DNA of 64,000 nucleotides from Hyphomicrobium sulfonivorans (GTDB lineage Bacteria; Pseudomonadota; Alphaproteobacteria; Rhizobiales; Hyphomicrobiaceae): the NCBI RefSeq assembly GCF_013306565.1, contig NZ_PZPO01000007.1, forward strand, positions 1 through 64,000. Reading direction: 5' to 3'. This document shows positions 26,017-34,562 of this stretch, one piece after another. The first letter of the stretch is position 1. Each line of letters opens with the position of its first letter. The translations under genes and the position numbers were made by a program. The notes under the pieces are model-generated. The model was not told the origin of the DNA, ran no database searches, and saw only the letters and a list, made by a program, of their open reading frames with translations.

Positions 26017-26271
26017 GCACGCACGCGCCGCTATGGACCGCGTGCGCAGTTGTCGCACGCGTCAATTTCGCAGTGAAGATGGTCGCAGATTGCACAATGA
26101 CTGCGCAAATGCGCTGCGAAGATGCCACCGCACACTAACTGTATTGCGCTACGGCCACGCATACCCGGCCAGCTGCGTACAAACATGCGTTCTCAGTTTA
26201 ATGGCGGTCGTGACACTATATAGGGCTAGAGCATAGCGCTGGGTTTGGTGTGCACGAATGGATGGGCAAGG

Positions 26272-27405
26272 GTGACAGAAGTGCGGCGGCTATTCCGGCG
26301 GAACGTTCGGCTGAACCTTGCCTTGCAGGGTGGCGGTGCGCATGGCGCGTTCACCTGGGGCGTGCTCGACCGGCTGCTCGAAGATGACGAACTCGAAATA
26401 AGCTGGGTGAGTGCGACGAGCGCTGGTGCCGTCAATGCGGTTGCAACGGCGGCCGGGTTGGCTGATGGCGGCAAGGCTGCAGCGCGCGCCAAGCTGCGCG
26501 AGATATGGGAAGCGGTGCAGCAGGCAGGCGTGCCGGACCTGATGCGCCTCAACCCGTTTCTTTATGGTCTGACACGCACGCCCCAACTCGCGCAGATGGC
26601 GAGCATGTGGTCGCCGTATGAGTTCAATCCGCTGGGTTTCGATCCGCTGCGCCGACTGCTGTCGGAGCGCATCGATTTCGAGCTGCTGCGCAAGCAGTCG
26701 CCCATTGAGTTGCTCATCGCTGCAACAGAAGTTTCTTCCGGGCGCGCGCGCCTGTTCCGCCGCCAGGAAATGAGTGTCGATGTGGTGCTGGCGTCGGCGT
26801 GTCTGCCGATGGTGCATCATGCGGTTGAGATCGATGGCGTTGCCTATTGGGATGGCGGCTTTTCAGCCAATCCCGATCTGAAGACACTAGCAATTGACAG
26901 CCCGGTGGAAGACACGCTGATCGTACAGCTCAACGCTACGGATCGTCTGGATCTGCCGACGGGCATGCGCGATATCTCGCTGCACGCCTATCGGCTGGCA
27001 TTCGATGCGCCGCTGATCCGCGAAGTGGAGTTGATCGAGGCCGTGCGCGAATGCTGGCACGGGCGTCTGGGCGGTCCGCGTGGCCGGCTCAGCAAACTCG
27101 CGACGCATCGCTTCCACCTGATCGATGCGGGCCGATACACCAGCGCGCTAAGCCCCGAAAGCACCATGAAGCCGGACCGGGAGATGCTGGCGCATCTGTT
27201 CGAGGCGGGAAAAACCGAGGCCGACCGATGGCTGCAGGCCAATCGTAACAGCATCGGACGGCGGTCCAGCGTCGATCTGAAAGAGCATTTTCTCAACCCG
27301 AATGGGCGCTCCGATAATGGCGTCTTCTCCGAAGGTGGCGTTAGCGAACGCCCATCCGTTAACGCGAATGGTAAAGCTGCACGCGATATTCCTGAAGGAA
27401 TATAA
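26272..27405 (+). CDS. Patatin-like phospholipase
   Basis: 377 codons from GTG at 26272; TTG at 26245 and GTG at 26281 are alternatives. The patatin domain has the oxyanion loop LQGGGAHGAF, the nucleophile elbow SATSAGAVNA (Ala replaces the first Gly of GxSxG) and the catalytic aspartate in YWDGGFSANP. It is a Ser-Asp lipid acyl hydrolase. The last ~70 residues after ADRWLQANRN are polar and low in structure. No neighbour shows the substrate; modABC follows 65 bases on. Confidence 0.85.
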   Translation: MTEVRRLFRRNVRLNLALQGGGAHGAFTWGVLDRLLEDDELEISWVSATSAGAVNAVATAAGLADGGKAAARAKLREIWEAVQQAGVPDLMRLNPFLYGLTRTPQLAQMASMWSPYEFNPLGFDPLRRLLSERIDFELLRKQSPIELLIAATEVSSGRARLFRRQEMSVDVVLASACLPMVHHAVEIDGVAYWDGGFSANPDLKTLAIDSPVEDTLIVQLNATDRLDLPTGMRDISLHAYRLAFDAPLIREVELIEAVRECWHGRLGGPRGRLSKLATHRFHLIDAGRYTSALSPESTMKPDREMLAHLFEAGKTEADRWLQANRNSIGRRSSVDLKEHFLNPNGRSDNGVFSEGGVSERPSVNANGKAARDIPEGI

Positions 27406-27470
27406 CGCTCGACGAGGCCGCTCCAGTTTCACTATCATGCCGCCGAAGTAGGCATTGGAGCCCGACCACG

Positions 27471-28331
27471 ATGAGCGCTTTTTTATCGAACCCGGCGTTG
27501 AGTTTTTATGGCGCGCTGCTGCGCCCTGCGCTGGTGTCGCTGCTGGCATTTGTGAGCGTCTCGACCGCAGCTATTGCGCGCGATGACAAAGCCGCTACAT
27601 CGCCAAGTGCTGAAACGCAGCAGCAGGTTGTGCCCACGGTGGCTGCAGCTGCCAGCCTACGTTATGCGCTGGAAGAGATCGCAGCACGATACACAAAGGC
27701 CACAGGCAAGCATGTCAAATTGACATTTGGCGCCACCGGCAACCTCGTGCACCAGATCGAAGCGGGGGCGCCGTTCCAGGTGCTGTTCGCCGCCGATGAC
27801 AAGAGCGTCAAGAAGCTTGCTGCCGGAGGCAATACCGATGGCGAGCCGGTCGTCTTCGCTCAGGGAGAGTTGAGCGTTGCCGCGGCGAAAGCTTCGCCGG
27901 TCGCAATCGACAGCGAGCTGAAAGGTCTGCGAGAGGCACTGGCCGCCGGCAAGGTGAAGAGCATTGCTATCGCCAATCCGGAAACGGCGCCCTATGGCCG
28001 TGCCGGTCGCGAGGCACTCGAGGCTTCCGGCCTGCTGAAGGAAGCCGATCCGCTGATCGTTACGGGTGAGAACATCGGTCAGACGGCAACGTTCGTTTCC
28101 ACGGGCGCTGCGGATGTTGGCTTCATCGCGCGTTCGCTGGCGGTGTCGAAGGAGCTTGAACCGCTGATCAATTCAGCGTCGGTAAACCCGGAATGGTATA
28201 AGCCAATCAATCACGGTATGGCGGTTGTGAAAGGTGCTTCGCCCGACGCAAAGGCGTTCGCCGGCTTCGTTCGCGGCCCTGAAGGGCGCGAAGTTCTCGA
28301 GGCTAATGGCTTTAGCGTGCCCAAGTCATAA
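27471..28331 (+). CDS. modA: Molybdate ABC transporter, periplasmic binding protein
   Basis: 286 codons. A hydrophobic N-terminal signal region (~12-35) is followed by the ModA domain starting TVAAAASLRYALEEIA, with FGATGNLVHQIEAGAP, ANPETAPYGRAG and ADVGFIARS, where the oxyanion is bound by main-chain and serine groups. It delivers molybdate to ModBC. First gene of modABC; modB starts 29 bases after its stop. Confidence 0.93.
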   Translation: MSAFLSNPALSFYGALLRPALVSLLAFVSVSTAAIARDDKAATSPSAETQQQVVPTVAAAASLRYALEEIAARYTKATGKHVKLTFGATGNLVHQIEAGAPFQVLFAADDKSVKKLAAGGNTDGEPVVFAQGELSVAAAKASPVAIDSELKGLREALAAGKVKSIAIANPETAPYGRAGREALEASGLLKEADPLIVTGENIGQTATFVSTGAADVGFIARSLAVSKELEPLINSASVNPEWYKPINHGMAVVKGASPDAKAFAGFVRGPEGREVLEANGFSVPKS

Positions 28332-28360
28332 CGTGACGTAACGCGCGCAAGAGACCCGCG

Positions 28361-29038
28361 ATGGATTGGCAAGCCTTCAGTTTGACGCTGCAACTGGCGG
28401 CATGGACGGTGCTGCTCTTGTTGCCGTGCGCCATGCTGATCGCGCGCGCGCTCGCGTGGGGGCGGGTGCCGATGAAAAGCGGCATCGAAGCGCTGATCAT
28501 GTTGCCGCTGGTGCTGCCGCCGACGGTGCTGGGGTTCTATCTGCTGGTGGCGTTCTCACCGCAGTCGGCAATCGGTGGCACGATCAAATCGATTTTCGGC
28601 AGCGCGCCGGTGTTCTCGTTCACCGGCATTCTGATCGCATCGCTGATTGTCAATTTGCCGTTCGCCGTGCAGCCGATCCAGCGCGCGTTTGAAGGCATCC
28701 CGCGTAACGTGCGCGAAGCCGCGTTCGTCAGCGGGTTGTCACCATGGCAGACGATGCGCCACATCGAACTGCCGCTGGCGTGGCCCGGCATCGTTTCAGC
28801 CATTGCGCTCACGTTTGCACACACGCTCGGCGAGTTCGGCGTGATCCTGCTCATCGGCGGCAGTATTCCCGGCGAAACCCGCGTGCTGTCGATTGCGATT
28901 TATGATCGCGTGCAGGCGTTCGACATCGCGGGCGCGGGTGTCATGTCAGCGGCGTTGCTGGGCTTTTCGTTGTTGTCGATTGCAATCGTGCACACACTTG
29001 CGCGTCGCAGGGGAACGGGTGCGCATGGTTTCCAGTGA
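28361..29038 (+). CDS. modB: Molybdate ABC transporter, permease
   Basis: 225 codons with five hydrophobic helices, typical ModB length. The N-terminus MDWQAFSLTLQLAAWTVLL and the EAA loop (NVREAAFVSGLSPWQTMRHI) match molybdate permeases, as do LPLVLPPTVLGFYLL and HTLGEFGVILLIGGS. It forms the inner-membrane pore. The 3' end overlaps modC by 14 bases, indicating translational coupling. Confidence 0.95.
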   Translation: MDWQAFSLTLQLAAWTVLLLLPCAMLIARALAWGRVPMKSGIEALIMLPLVLPPTVLGFYLLVAFSPQSAIGGTIKSIFGSAPVFSFTGILIASLIVNLPFAVQPIQRAFEGIPRNVREAAFVSGLSPWQTMRHIELPLAWPGIVSAIALTFAHTLGEFGVILLIGGSIPGETRVLSIAIYDRVQAFDIAGAGVMSAALLGFSLLSIAIVHTLARRRGTGAHGFQ

Positions 29039-30116
29039 CGACGGCTGTACGGCGCTATCGATCGAATGTCGGCAGGATGCGCCGATCCCGCTGGATGTAT
29101 CGATCTCAACGCTTGCGGGTGAACTGCTGGCGCTGATTGGCCCATCGGGCAGCGGCAAGACCACTGTGCTGCGCTCGGTTGCGGGATTGTACAAACCGCG
29201 GCACGGCCGCATCAGCGTTGGCGGCGAGAGCTGGCTTGATACTGACAAAAACATCGACATGAGCCCGCAGCAGCGTCGCGTCGGGCTGGTGTTTCAGGAT
29301 TACGCACTATTTCCGCATTTGTCGGCGGTCGACAACGTGGCGCTGGCCATGCTCGACGCCGATAAGGTGACGCGCCAACGCCGGGCGGAGGAATTGCTCG
29401 CCCGTGTGCATCTCAACGGGCTTGCGCACCGCAGGCCGTCGCAACTGTCAGGTGGCGAGCGCCAGCGCGTCGCGCTTGCCCGGGCATTGGCGCGCGATCC
29501 CAAGGTGCTGCTGCTCGATGAGCCTTTTTCGGCCGTCGACCGTATGACGCGCGAGCCATTGAAACAGGAGCTCGCCAGCCTGCACCGCGCGCTCGATATT
29601 CCCATCGTTCTGGTCACGCACGACATTGAGGAAGCGCAGGCGCTGGCAGATCGCATTTGCGTTCTGAACAATGGCAACGTGATGCAGAGTGGCGCGCCGG
29701 ATGATCTGCGCCTGCGTCCGCGCACGGTTGGTGTTGCCCGGTTGATGGGGCAGGACAACATAGCCGCAGCCGAAGTGTTGGACGCAACGCACATCCGCTG
29801 CGGTAGTCATATCCTGGAAGTTGGATCGGTCGGCGACCATAAAGCGGGTGCGAAGGTTACGGTGCTGTTCCCCGCTGACTGCATTTCCATTTCTGATGTG
29901 GGTGCGGAACTCGCATCGCTTACAAACTATCTGCACGGTCGCATTGTTGAAATCGTCGCCACCGGCGATTTCAAGACGCTACTGATGGATTTTGACGGCC
30001 TTGCTTTGCGATTGAAGGTAACGGCGCGGGAAGCGGCGCAGCGCAATCTGGCTGTCGATGCCAAGATCGCCGTCGCGCTAGATCCGGAAGGCGTTCATCT
30101 GATGCGCGCCGAATAA
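29025..30116 (+). CDS. modC: Molybdate ABC transporter, ATPase
   Basis: 363 codons from ATG at 29025 inside the end of modB; the frame open to 28893 is modB overlap. Walker A GPSGSGKTT (39-47), signature LSGGERQRV (141-149), Walker B VLLLDEP (161-167) and the switch histidine in LVTHD. The C-terminal ~70 residues contain a molybdate-binding (MOP-like) domain (LHGRIVEIVATGDFKTLL). It drives molybdate import for molybdenum-cofactor enzymes. No modE regulator is seen nearby. Confidence 0.94.
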   Translation: MVSSDDGCTALSIECRQDAPIPLDVSISTLAGELLALIGPSGSGKTTVLRSVAGLYKPRHGRISVGGESWLDTDKNIDMSPQQRRVGLVFQDYALFPHLSAVDNVALAMLDADKVTRQRRAEELLARVHLNGLAHRRPSQLSGGERQRVALARALARDPKVLLLDEPFSAVDRMTREPLKQELASLHRALDIPIVLVTHDIEEAQALADRICVLNNGNVMQSGAPDDLRLRPRTVGVARLMGQDNIAAAEVLDATHIRCGSHILEVGSVGDHKAGAKVTVLFPADCISISDVGAELASLTNYLHGRIVEIVATGDFKTLLMDFDGLALRLKVTAREAAQRNLAVDAKIAVALDPEGVHLMRAE

Positions 30117-30141
30117 TTCCTGTTCAACGGGAGCGGCATGC

Positions 30142-31230
30142 TCAGTGCGGTTTGTGTCGCGCGATGAAATCGGCGATGGCTTCGCCGACCTCGGATGCAA
30201 GGGGCAAGCCGGGATCGGCATAACTTGCTAGGTTTGCTGCTTGGTCATCGGTCGGCACGCGCTTCAAAACGTGATTGACGTTGTCGAGCAGAACTAAATG
30301 GGCCTCAGCGTTGGCCTCTTTCAGTCGCTCGGCGTCTTTGACGTCCGTTTGCAGATCGGCGCGGCCCTGCACGATCAGCATCGGCTTGCGATAGCTAGCG
30401 ATCAGTTCCGCCGGATCGCGCGCCAGCGCATCAATCAAGAATCCCTGCACAGCCGGATGGAACAGGGACAGCAGTGCGGGATCGAGTTTGTCAGCATCGA
30501 CCCGGCGGCCAGCTTCAAGCGCTGAGATCGCATCCAAGGCCTGCCCCAGCACCGGCGCGTTGGCCGGATTGGCCTTGAGTTGAGCGCGCAGCACGTCCCC
30601 CAACCGCCTGCCGGGTGCTGAAACCAGAATCAGCCCACAAATATCGCCATCCGACGCTTTTGCAGTGGCGTCATCCGAGGCGAGCGCGACCAAGCCGCCT
30701 TCGCTGTGCCCCAGCACCCAGACGCATGGTGCGCCCGTGCGCGCTATGATGCTTTGTACCCATGTCCGCACGTCATCGGCATAGTCGCCGATAGTGACGG
30801 CGTTGGGATCGCTGACAGCCTGCGCGCTGCCGAACATGCCGCGCTTGTCGACGCGCACCGATGCAATGCCGCGCGTCGCCAGATATTCGGCCAGCAAACG
30901 ATACGACGCTGCCTTGACGCCAAGTGGATTATTGCCATCCCGATCGGTTGGACCGGAGCCGGGTACGATGAGCACAACGGGCGCCGACGCGCGCACACCG
31001 GCCGTCATTGCGGCGGCCGGTTGCGGGATGAGCAGCCTACCCTGAAGCGGCCCATTCGGGCCGGGCGCTTCCAAGGTTTCGCTTTTAAATGTCGGTGCGT
31101 TCGATGCTGGCGCGTCCGCTGTTGCGCTTTGCGTAACGACCGTCATAGCTACCATAGCTCCTATCGCGATCACCAATGTGCGCAGATCGATCGAGCGGAG
31201 CCAACGGCGGATATGCATGCACGCGCTCAC
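30142..31230 (-). CDS. Exported alpha/beta hydrolase
   Basis: 362 codons from GTG at 31230, whose bases overlap the stop of the upstream regulator gene (GTGA); ATG at 31218 is an alternative start. A hydrophobic N-terminal helix (~17-38) acts as signal peptide or anchor. The hydrolase part has the oxyanion loop VLIVPGSGPTDRDGN, the nucleophile elbow LGHSEGG, the acid in VQGRADLQTD and the His in DNVNHVLK, a complete Ser-Asp-His triad. Esterase/acyl-peptidase-like proteins of this type are secreted; the substrate is unknown. Coupling to the XRE regulator suggests common control. It converges with modC, 25 bases apart. Confidence 0.82.
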   Translation of the reverse strand: MSACMHIRRWLRSIDLRTLVIAIGAMVAMTVVTQSATADAPASNAPTFKSETLEAPGPNGPLQGRLLIPQPAAAMTAGVRASAPVVLIVPGSGPTDRDGNNPLGVKAASYRLLAEYLATRGIASVRVDKRGMFGSAQAVSDPNAVTIGDYADDVRTWVQSIIARTGAPCVWVLGHSEGGLVALASDDATAKASDGDICGLILVSAPGRRLGDVLRAQLKANPANAPVLGQALDAISALEAGRRVDADKLDPALLSLFHPAVQGFLIDALARDPAELIASYRKPMLIVQGRADLQTDVKDAERLKEANAEAHLVLLDNVNHVLKRVPTDDQAANLASYADPGLPLASEVGEAIADFIARHKPH

Positions 31231-32003
31231 GTCATCAGCCGCGCGTAGCCCTCGGAAATGGTTTCGTCCAGCATCTTGCGATACTCTTCATAGAACGGAC
31301 TTTCGGGCGTGATGTTGCCCAGGTCGCTGTCGAAATTTTCGCGCTTGGCATAGACGATCGGCGTCGCCACCGGCACCAGCAACGCACCCTGCTTGTGAAT
31401 GGTGGTGATGATGCCGCGCATTTCGCCGAAGCGGTCCACCTGCGAAACGACGATCATGCGCATCGCGCCCTTGGTCAGCGACACCAGATGGATGAACATC
31501 GATGACGACGGGATGTAGAGCCGGCCGCGATGGGAATAGGGCGCGTCGGGGCGGTCGGTTTCCTGGAACAGCAGGCTGGGCCAGTCCGGGTCCCACACGA
31601 TGTCGGTGCGATAGGCGATGATGAGGTCCGGGCGTGAAAAGGCGCTGCGCAATGTCAGGTAGCTGCCGATGTAATGATCTACCGCAGCGCGCGTATAGGC
31701 ACCCATGTACAGTGGCGCGACCACGCCGCCGCCTTCGCCCAGCAACTCGGGCGGAGTATTGGGAGAATTGCCGCCGCCGTTCCATGCGTGCTTGAGCTGA
31801 TCGAAATCCAACCCCAGCACCATGCACACGTCGAACAGCGTCTGATCACGCACCGAACGGCCGCCCAGCAGGTTCTGGATGGTCTTTTCGTGGCAGTCCG
31901 ATGCGTCGGCAAGTTCAGCCTGCGTCAGCTTTTTTTCGATCATGGCGGTTTTGATCTGATTGATCGCACCGTCACGCGCTGACCTTGAAACTGAAGCCTT
32001 CAT
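31227..32003 (-). CDS. XRE-family transcriptional regulator with a C-terminal domain of unknown role
   Basis: 258 codons from ATG at 32003; GTG at 32012 is also possible. A helix-turn-helix of XRE type fills residues ~15-65 (MIEKKLTQAELADASDCHEKTIQNLL), followed by a glycine-rich linker and a ~170-residue domain with several aromatic residues (YIGSYLTLRSAF, DPDWPSLLFQE, RLYIPSSSMFIHLV) that I do not recognise; it may sense a ligand. The stop overlaps the start of the hydrolase gene. A palindromic repeat lies just upstream (32022-32122). Confidence 0.78.
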   Translation of the reverse strand: MKASVSRSARDGAINQIKTAMIEKKLTQAELADASDCHEKTIQNLLGGRSVRDQTLFDVCMVLGLDFDQLKHAWNGGGNSPNTPPELLGEGGGVVAPLYMGAYTRAAVDHYIGSYLTLRSAFSRPDLIIAYRTDIVWDPDWPSLLFQETDRPDAPYSHRGRLYIPSSSMFIHLVSLTKGAMRMIVVSQVDRFGEMRGIITTIHKQGALLVPVATPIVYAKRENFDSDLGNITPESPFYEEYRKMLDETISEGYARLMT

Positions 32004-32021
32004 GGCTGCCACTGCCCCTGA

Positions 32022-32122
32022 CTAGAGCCGTTCCGCGATTCAACGAAACGCTGAAAGGCTCTAGATGTTTGTTTTGTCGTGCTTCTTGTCGGAAAACCGG
32101 TTCCCACTTTTCCGGAAGCACT
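32022..32122. repeat. Palindromic intergenic repeat of Hyphomicrobiales type
   Basis: Two nested inverted repeats: CTAGAGCC (32022-32029) with GGCTCTAG (32057-32064), and GTGCTTC...CGGAAAA (32079-32096) with TTTTCCGGAAGCAC (32108-32121). The core AACCGGTTCCCACTTTTCCGG resembles a dispersed intergenic element common in Bradyrhizobium and relatives (from memory). I see no second copy in this window. The rest of the 304-base gap holds nothing else. Confidence 0.65.
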
Positions 32123-32316
32123 CAAGACGCCATCGCGAACTTACCGGAATTTACCGGCAATTGTCCCCGGTGGGCAAACGGAACCATGCGTCAAAAGCGT
32201 TTCCTGATTGTTGGGGGTTGGTCGCCTCGTCTTTCCAGCGGGGTGGGGGCACAGTCACTGCGATTTTGGTAGCGCTTCGCAGGGGTGAAGCGCCGGGTGG
32301 ATAGGGAGTTCGCGCC

Positions 32317-32505
32317 ATGAAGGCCCCGAATGATTTTCTCAGCGATCACAATGCCATTGCCAGTCCGTTCGCATCGATGTTCGTTGCGCTGGGCGGCGCG
32401 GTTGTGGTGGCGGGCGCCATGCTCGTCGTCGGTTTTAGCGATGATCTCAGGCTTGCAAGCTACGTTCCCGACTTTGCCGTGCTGCAGAGTATGATCATCG
32501 GTTGA
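32317..32505 (+). CDS. Small membrane protein, 62 aa
   Basis: ATG start with a GGATAGGGAG ribosome site ~10 bases upstream. One hydrophobic segment spans residues ~20-40 (SMFVALGGAVVVAGAMLVVGF); the rest is polar. It is followed by a strong bidirectional terminator, which supports a real transcription unit. The family is not recognised; it could be a stress-type single-pass small protein. Confidence 0.55.
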   Translation: MKAPNDFLSDHNAIASPFASMFVALGGAVVVAGAMLVVGFSDDLRLASYVPDFAVLQSMIIG

Positions 32506-32566
32506 TCCAACTGCGGGATCTGCACTGCGGAGCAACGCGTCGAGGCTGCTCCTGACTCTCCCATAG

Positions 32567-32602
32567 AAAAAGGCGGCTACCCGGTGACGGGTGCCGCCTT
32601 TT
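32567..32602. terminator. Bidirectional intrinsic terminator
   Basis: AAAAAGGCGGC-TACCCG and CGGGTGCCGCCTTTT form a long stem around GTGA, with T runs at the 3' end on both strands. It serves the small membrane protein (plus) and the RlpA-like gene ending at 32635 (minus). Confidence 0.85.
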
Positions 32603-32634
32603 CTGTGAAAGCCGGTGGGCTTTAAAAGAAGCGC

Positions 32635-33165
32635 TTAGCCGCCGTGCCGTTCGAGGCGCTCGATAACCACCGGCACAAGGCCGTCGCGACGCATGCCGAG
32701 CACGTTGGCGGCTCCGGTCGAGACGTCGATGATGCGGCCGGGCGTGTTGGGGCCGCGGTCGTTGATGGTGACGATGACCGACTTGCCGTTGCGCTTGTTG
32801 GTGACGCGCACCTTGGTGCCGAACGGGTACGTCATGTGCGCGGCGGTCATCTTGTTGGGGTCGAAGCGCTGGCCGGACGCAGTGCGCGGGCGGCGCTTGC
32901 CATATCCATAATAGGAAGCGATGCCCTGCCGACGTGCGATGACGCGCGGAGCAGGTTCGGCGGCGGCTGCGCTTGCGTCGTTTGCAGTCGCGGATACAGC
33001 AGCATTGGTTTCAGCTTCAGGCTTCGCTTTGGCGCCAATGTTTGGTGGCGAAAGAGGGGCCGATTTTGCGCTGGCCTCAGCGCTGTTGTCGGCGGCGATT
33101 GCAGCCGCAGTACCCAGCAGGGCGAAACCGGCGGCGCTCAGCGCGGCAATCAGGATGGTCCGCAT
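32635..33165 (-). CDS. RlpA-like septal ring/3D-domain protein (copy 1)
   Basis: 176 codons from ATG at 33165, chosen for the upstream GAGGAG; the frame open to 33276 has no such site. A signal peptide (RTILIAALSAAGFALLGTAAA) is followed by an Ala/Glu-rich linker and the double-psi beta-barrel domain: [41 protein letters not shown]. The two conserved Asp/His positions (TAAHM and NDRGP) are present, so lytic transglycosylase activity on peptidoglycan is possible; no SPOR domain is present. A paralogue lies immediately upstream at 33332-34063. Confidence 0.85.
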   Translation of the reverse strand: MRTILIAALSAAGFALLGTAAAIAADNSAEASAKSAPLSPPNIGAKAKPEAETNAAVSATANDASAAAAEPAPRVIARRQGIASYYGYGKRRPRTASGQRFDPNKMTAAHMTYPFGTKVRVTNKRNGKSVIVTINDRGPNTPGRIIDVSTGAANVLGMRRDGLVPVVIERLERHGG

Positions 33166-33331
33166 GCGATTACTCCTCTGTGCGGGTCGTTTGCAGCGAC
33201 GATACGGGATGCCCTGGCATTCGCCGCCGCAGGTAATAAAGGCCGCTTCACGTTGTTGCCAATGCGAAGCGGCCATCGATGGTCAGGTTACGCGTAGCGG
33301 CATTCAATCAAATGCAGCGACACACAGCCGA

Positions 33332-34063
33332 TCAGCGCGTCAGGCGCTCGACAACAACCGGAGCAACGCCCGAAGCGCGCATGCCGATAACACCGGCAGC
33401 AGCGTTGGACAGGTCGATGATGCGCCCCTTGATAAACGGACCGCGGTCATTGATCGTCACCACGACGGACTTGCCGTTGCGCTTGTTGGTGACGCGCACC
33501 TTGGTGCCGAATGGCAGCGAGCGGTGTGCGGCCGTCATGGCGTTGGGGTTGAAGCGCACGCCTGACGCAGTCATCTGCGGCTGCCAATAATAGGAAGCCA
33601 TGCCTGCCTGGCTGCCGACTACGCGGTGCGTAGACTTGGTCGTGTCAACCTGCGCGATGTTTGCCTTTGTGGTGTCGGGCTTCGCGTCAGCCTTCGGCTT
33701 GACGCCGATGTTCGGCGGCGACAGCGGATGCTGCTTTGTTTTGGCCTGCTGCTGCGGCTTCTTCACGGTTGCAGACTTGGCCTTGGCGCTCTCATTCGAA
33801 GCGGCGACCTTGCGCTCGGGCTTGGCGACATTCGCGGCCTGCTGCTGTGCGCTGTTGCTCTTGGAGTGCTGGCGCGACGCGTGCTTCTTGTGCTTGGCGG
33901 TGCGCTTATGGGCCTTCTGGCCAGAGAATTTGGAAACGGTGGCTTCGCCGCAAGCAAAGGCCGGGCTCATGCAGGACCACGGCACGTTAGCGGCGGCTGC
34001 AGGCGTCAGTGCGGTCAGGCCAAAGCCAACAACCGTCAGCGCGGAAAGAACAAACGTCCGCAT
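33332..34063 (-). CDS. RlpA-like septal ring/3D-domain protein (copy 2)
   Basis: 243 codons from ATG at 34063 with GAGGGAG just upstream. A signal peptide ([19 protein letters not shown]) leads to a long Lys/Ala/Gln/His-rich basic linker (~60-160), followed by the RlpA domain: [31 protein letters not shown] and INDRGP. Both copies share the segment PLSPPNIG before the barrel and the [15 protein letters not shown] stretch, so they arose by duplication. The basic linker could bind anionic envelope polymers (inference). There is no SPOR domain. Confidence 0.85.
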   Translation of the reverse strand: MRTFVLSALTVVGFGLTALTPAAAANVPWSCMSPAFACGEATVSKFSGQKAHKRTAKHKKHASRQHSKSNSAQQQAANVAKPERKVAASNESAKAKSATVKKPQQQAKTKQHPLSPPNIGVKPKADAKPDTTKANIAQVDTTKSTHRVVGSQAGMASYYWQPQMTASGVRFNPNAMTAAHRSLPFGTKVRVTNKRNGKSVVVTINDRGPFIKGRIIDLSNAAAGVIGMRASGVAPVVVERLTR

Positions 34064-34562
34064 TCGATACTCCCTCAAAGGGCGGCAGTACTCGAGACGA
34101 TGCGCAATAATGCGAAATCGCATGTCCAGCACTCGCGAGATACGCGAATGCCTGGGCGCATGATGTCGGCGCGCGCTTCACCAGCGCTGCCGCCGCGTCC
34201 GGAGCAGAACACCAGAACCTGTTCGCGCCGCCATAGACGTTATTGGGGATGCCCCCGTTCTGGCGCGCGAAATGGGCCACCTCTAATTGTGGCGGTCAAT
34301 GCATCAATTTACGATGCGTTTACGTAACAATTGAAGAAGTTACGCAGGAGTAATGGGTTAGGGATCGCGTTCATCTGTTCGTCCGCGACCGCACGCCGCA
34401 CTGGAGCGCGCGCTTGGCGCGTAAACACAACATCGGCGCACGGTATCAGTGTTATGCTCGGTGCCGCATTTGTTACGCGATGGCGCAAACTGTTCCGGGC
34501 GTGACGCACAATGCACAGCGTCGCCGCGTAGCGCGGTTAGCGGCAATGGGTTGGGGCGCCCG
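34064..34562. other. Gene-free divergent promoter region
   Basis: The 499 bases between the RlpA-like gene (minus) and the chromate transporter (plus) contain no convincing gene. The part near 34290-34350 is markedly AT-richer than its surroundings (TACGTAACAATTGAAGAAG), as expected for promoters. Specific boxes could not be assigned safely. Confidence 0.45.

Noticed and set aside
27471-30116. A molybdenum-cofactor riboswitch or ModE site before modA
   Set aside because: The gap before modA is only ~65 bases, and I could not see the fold or a clear palindromic operator.
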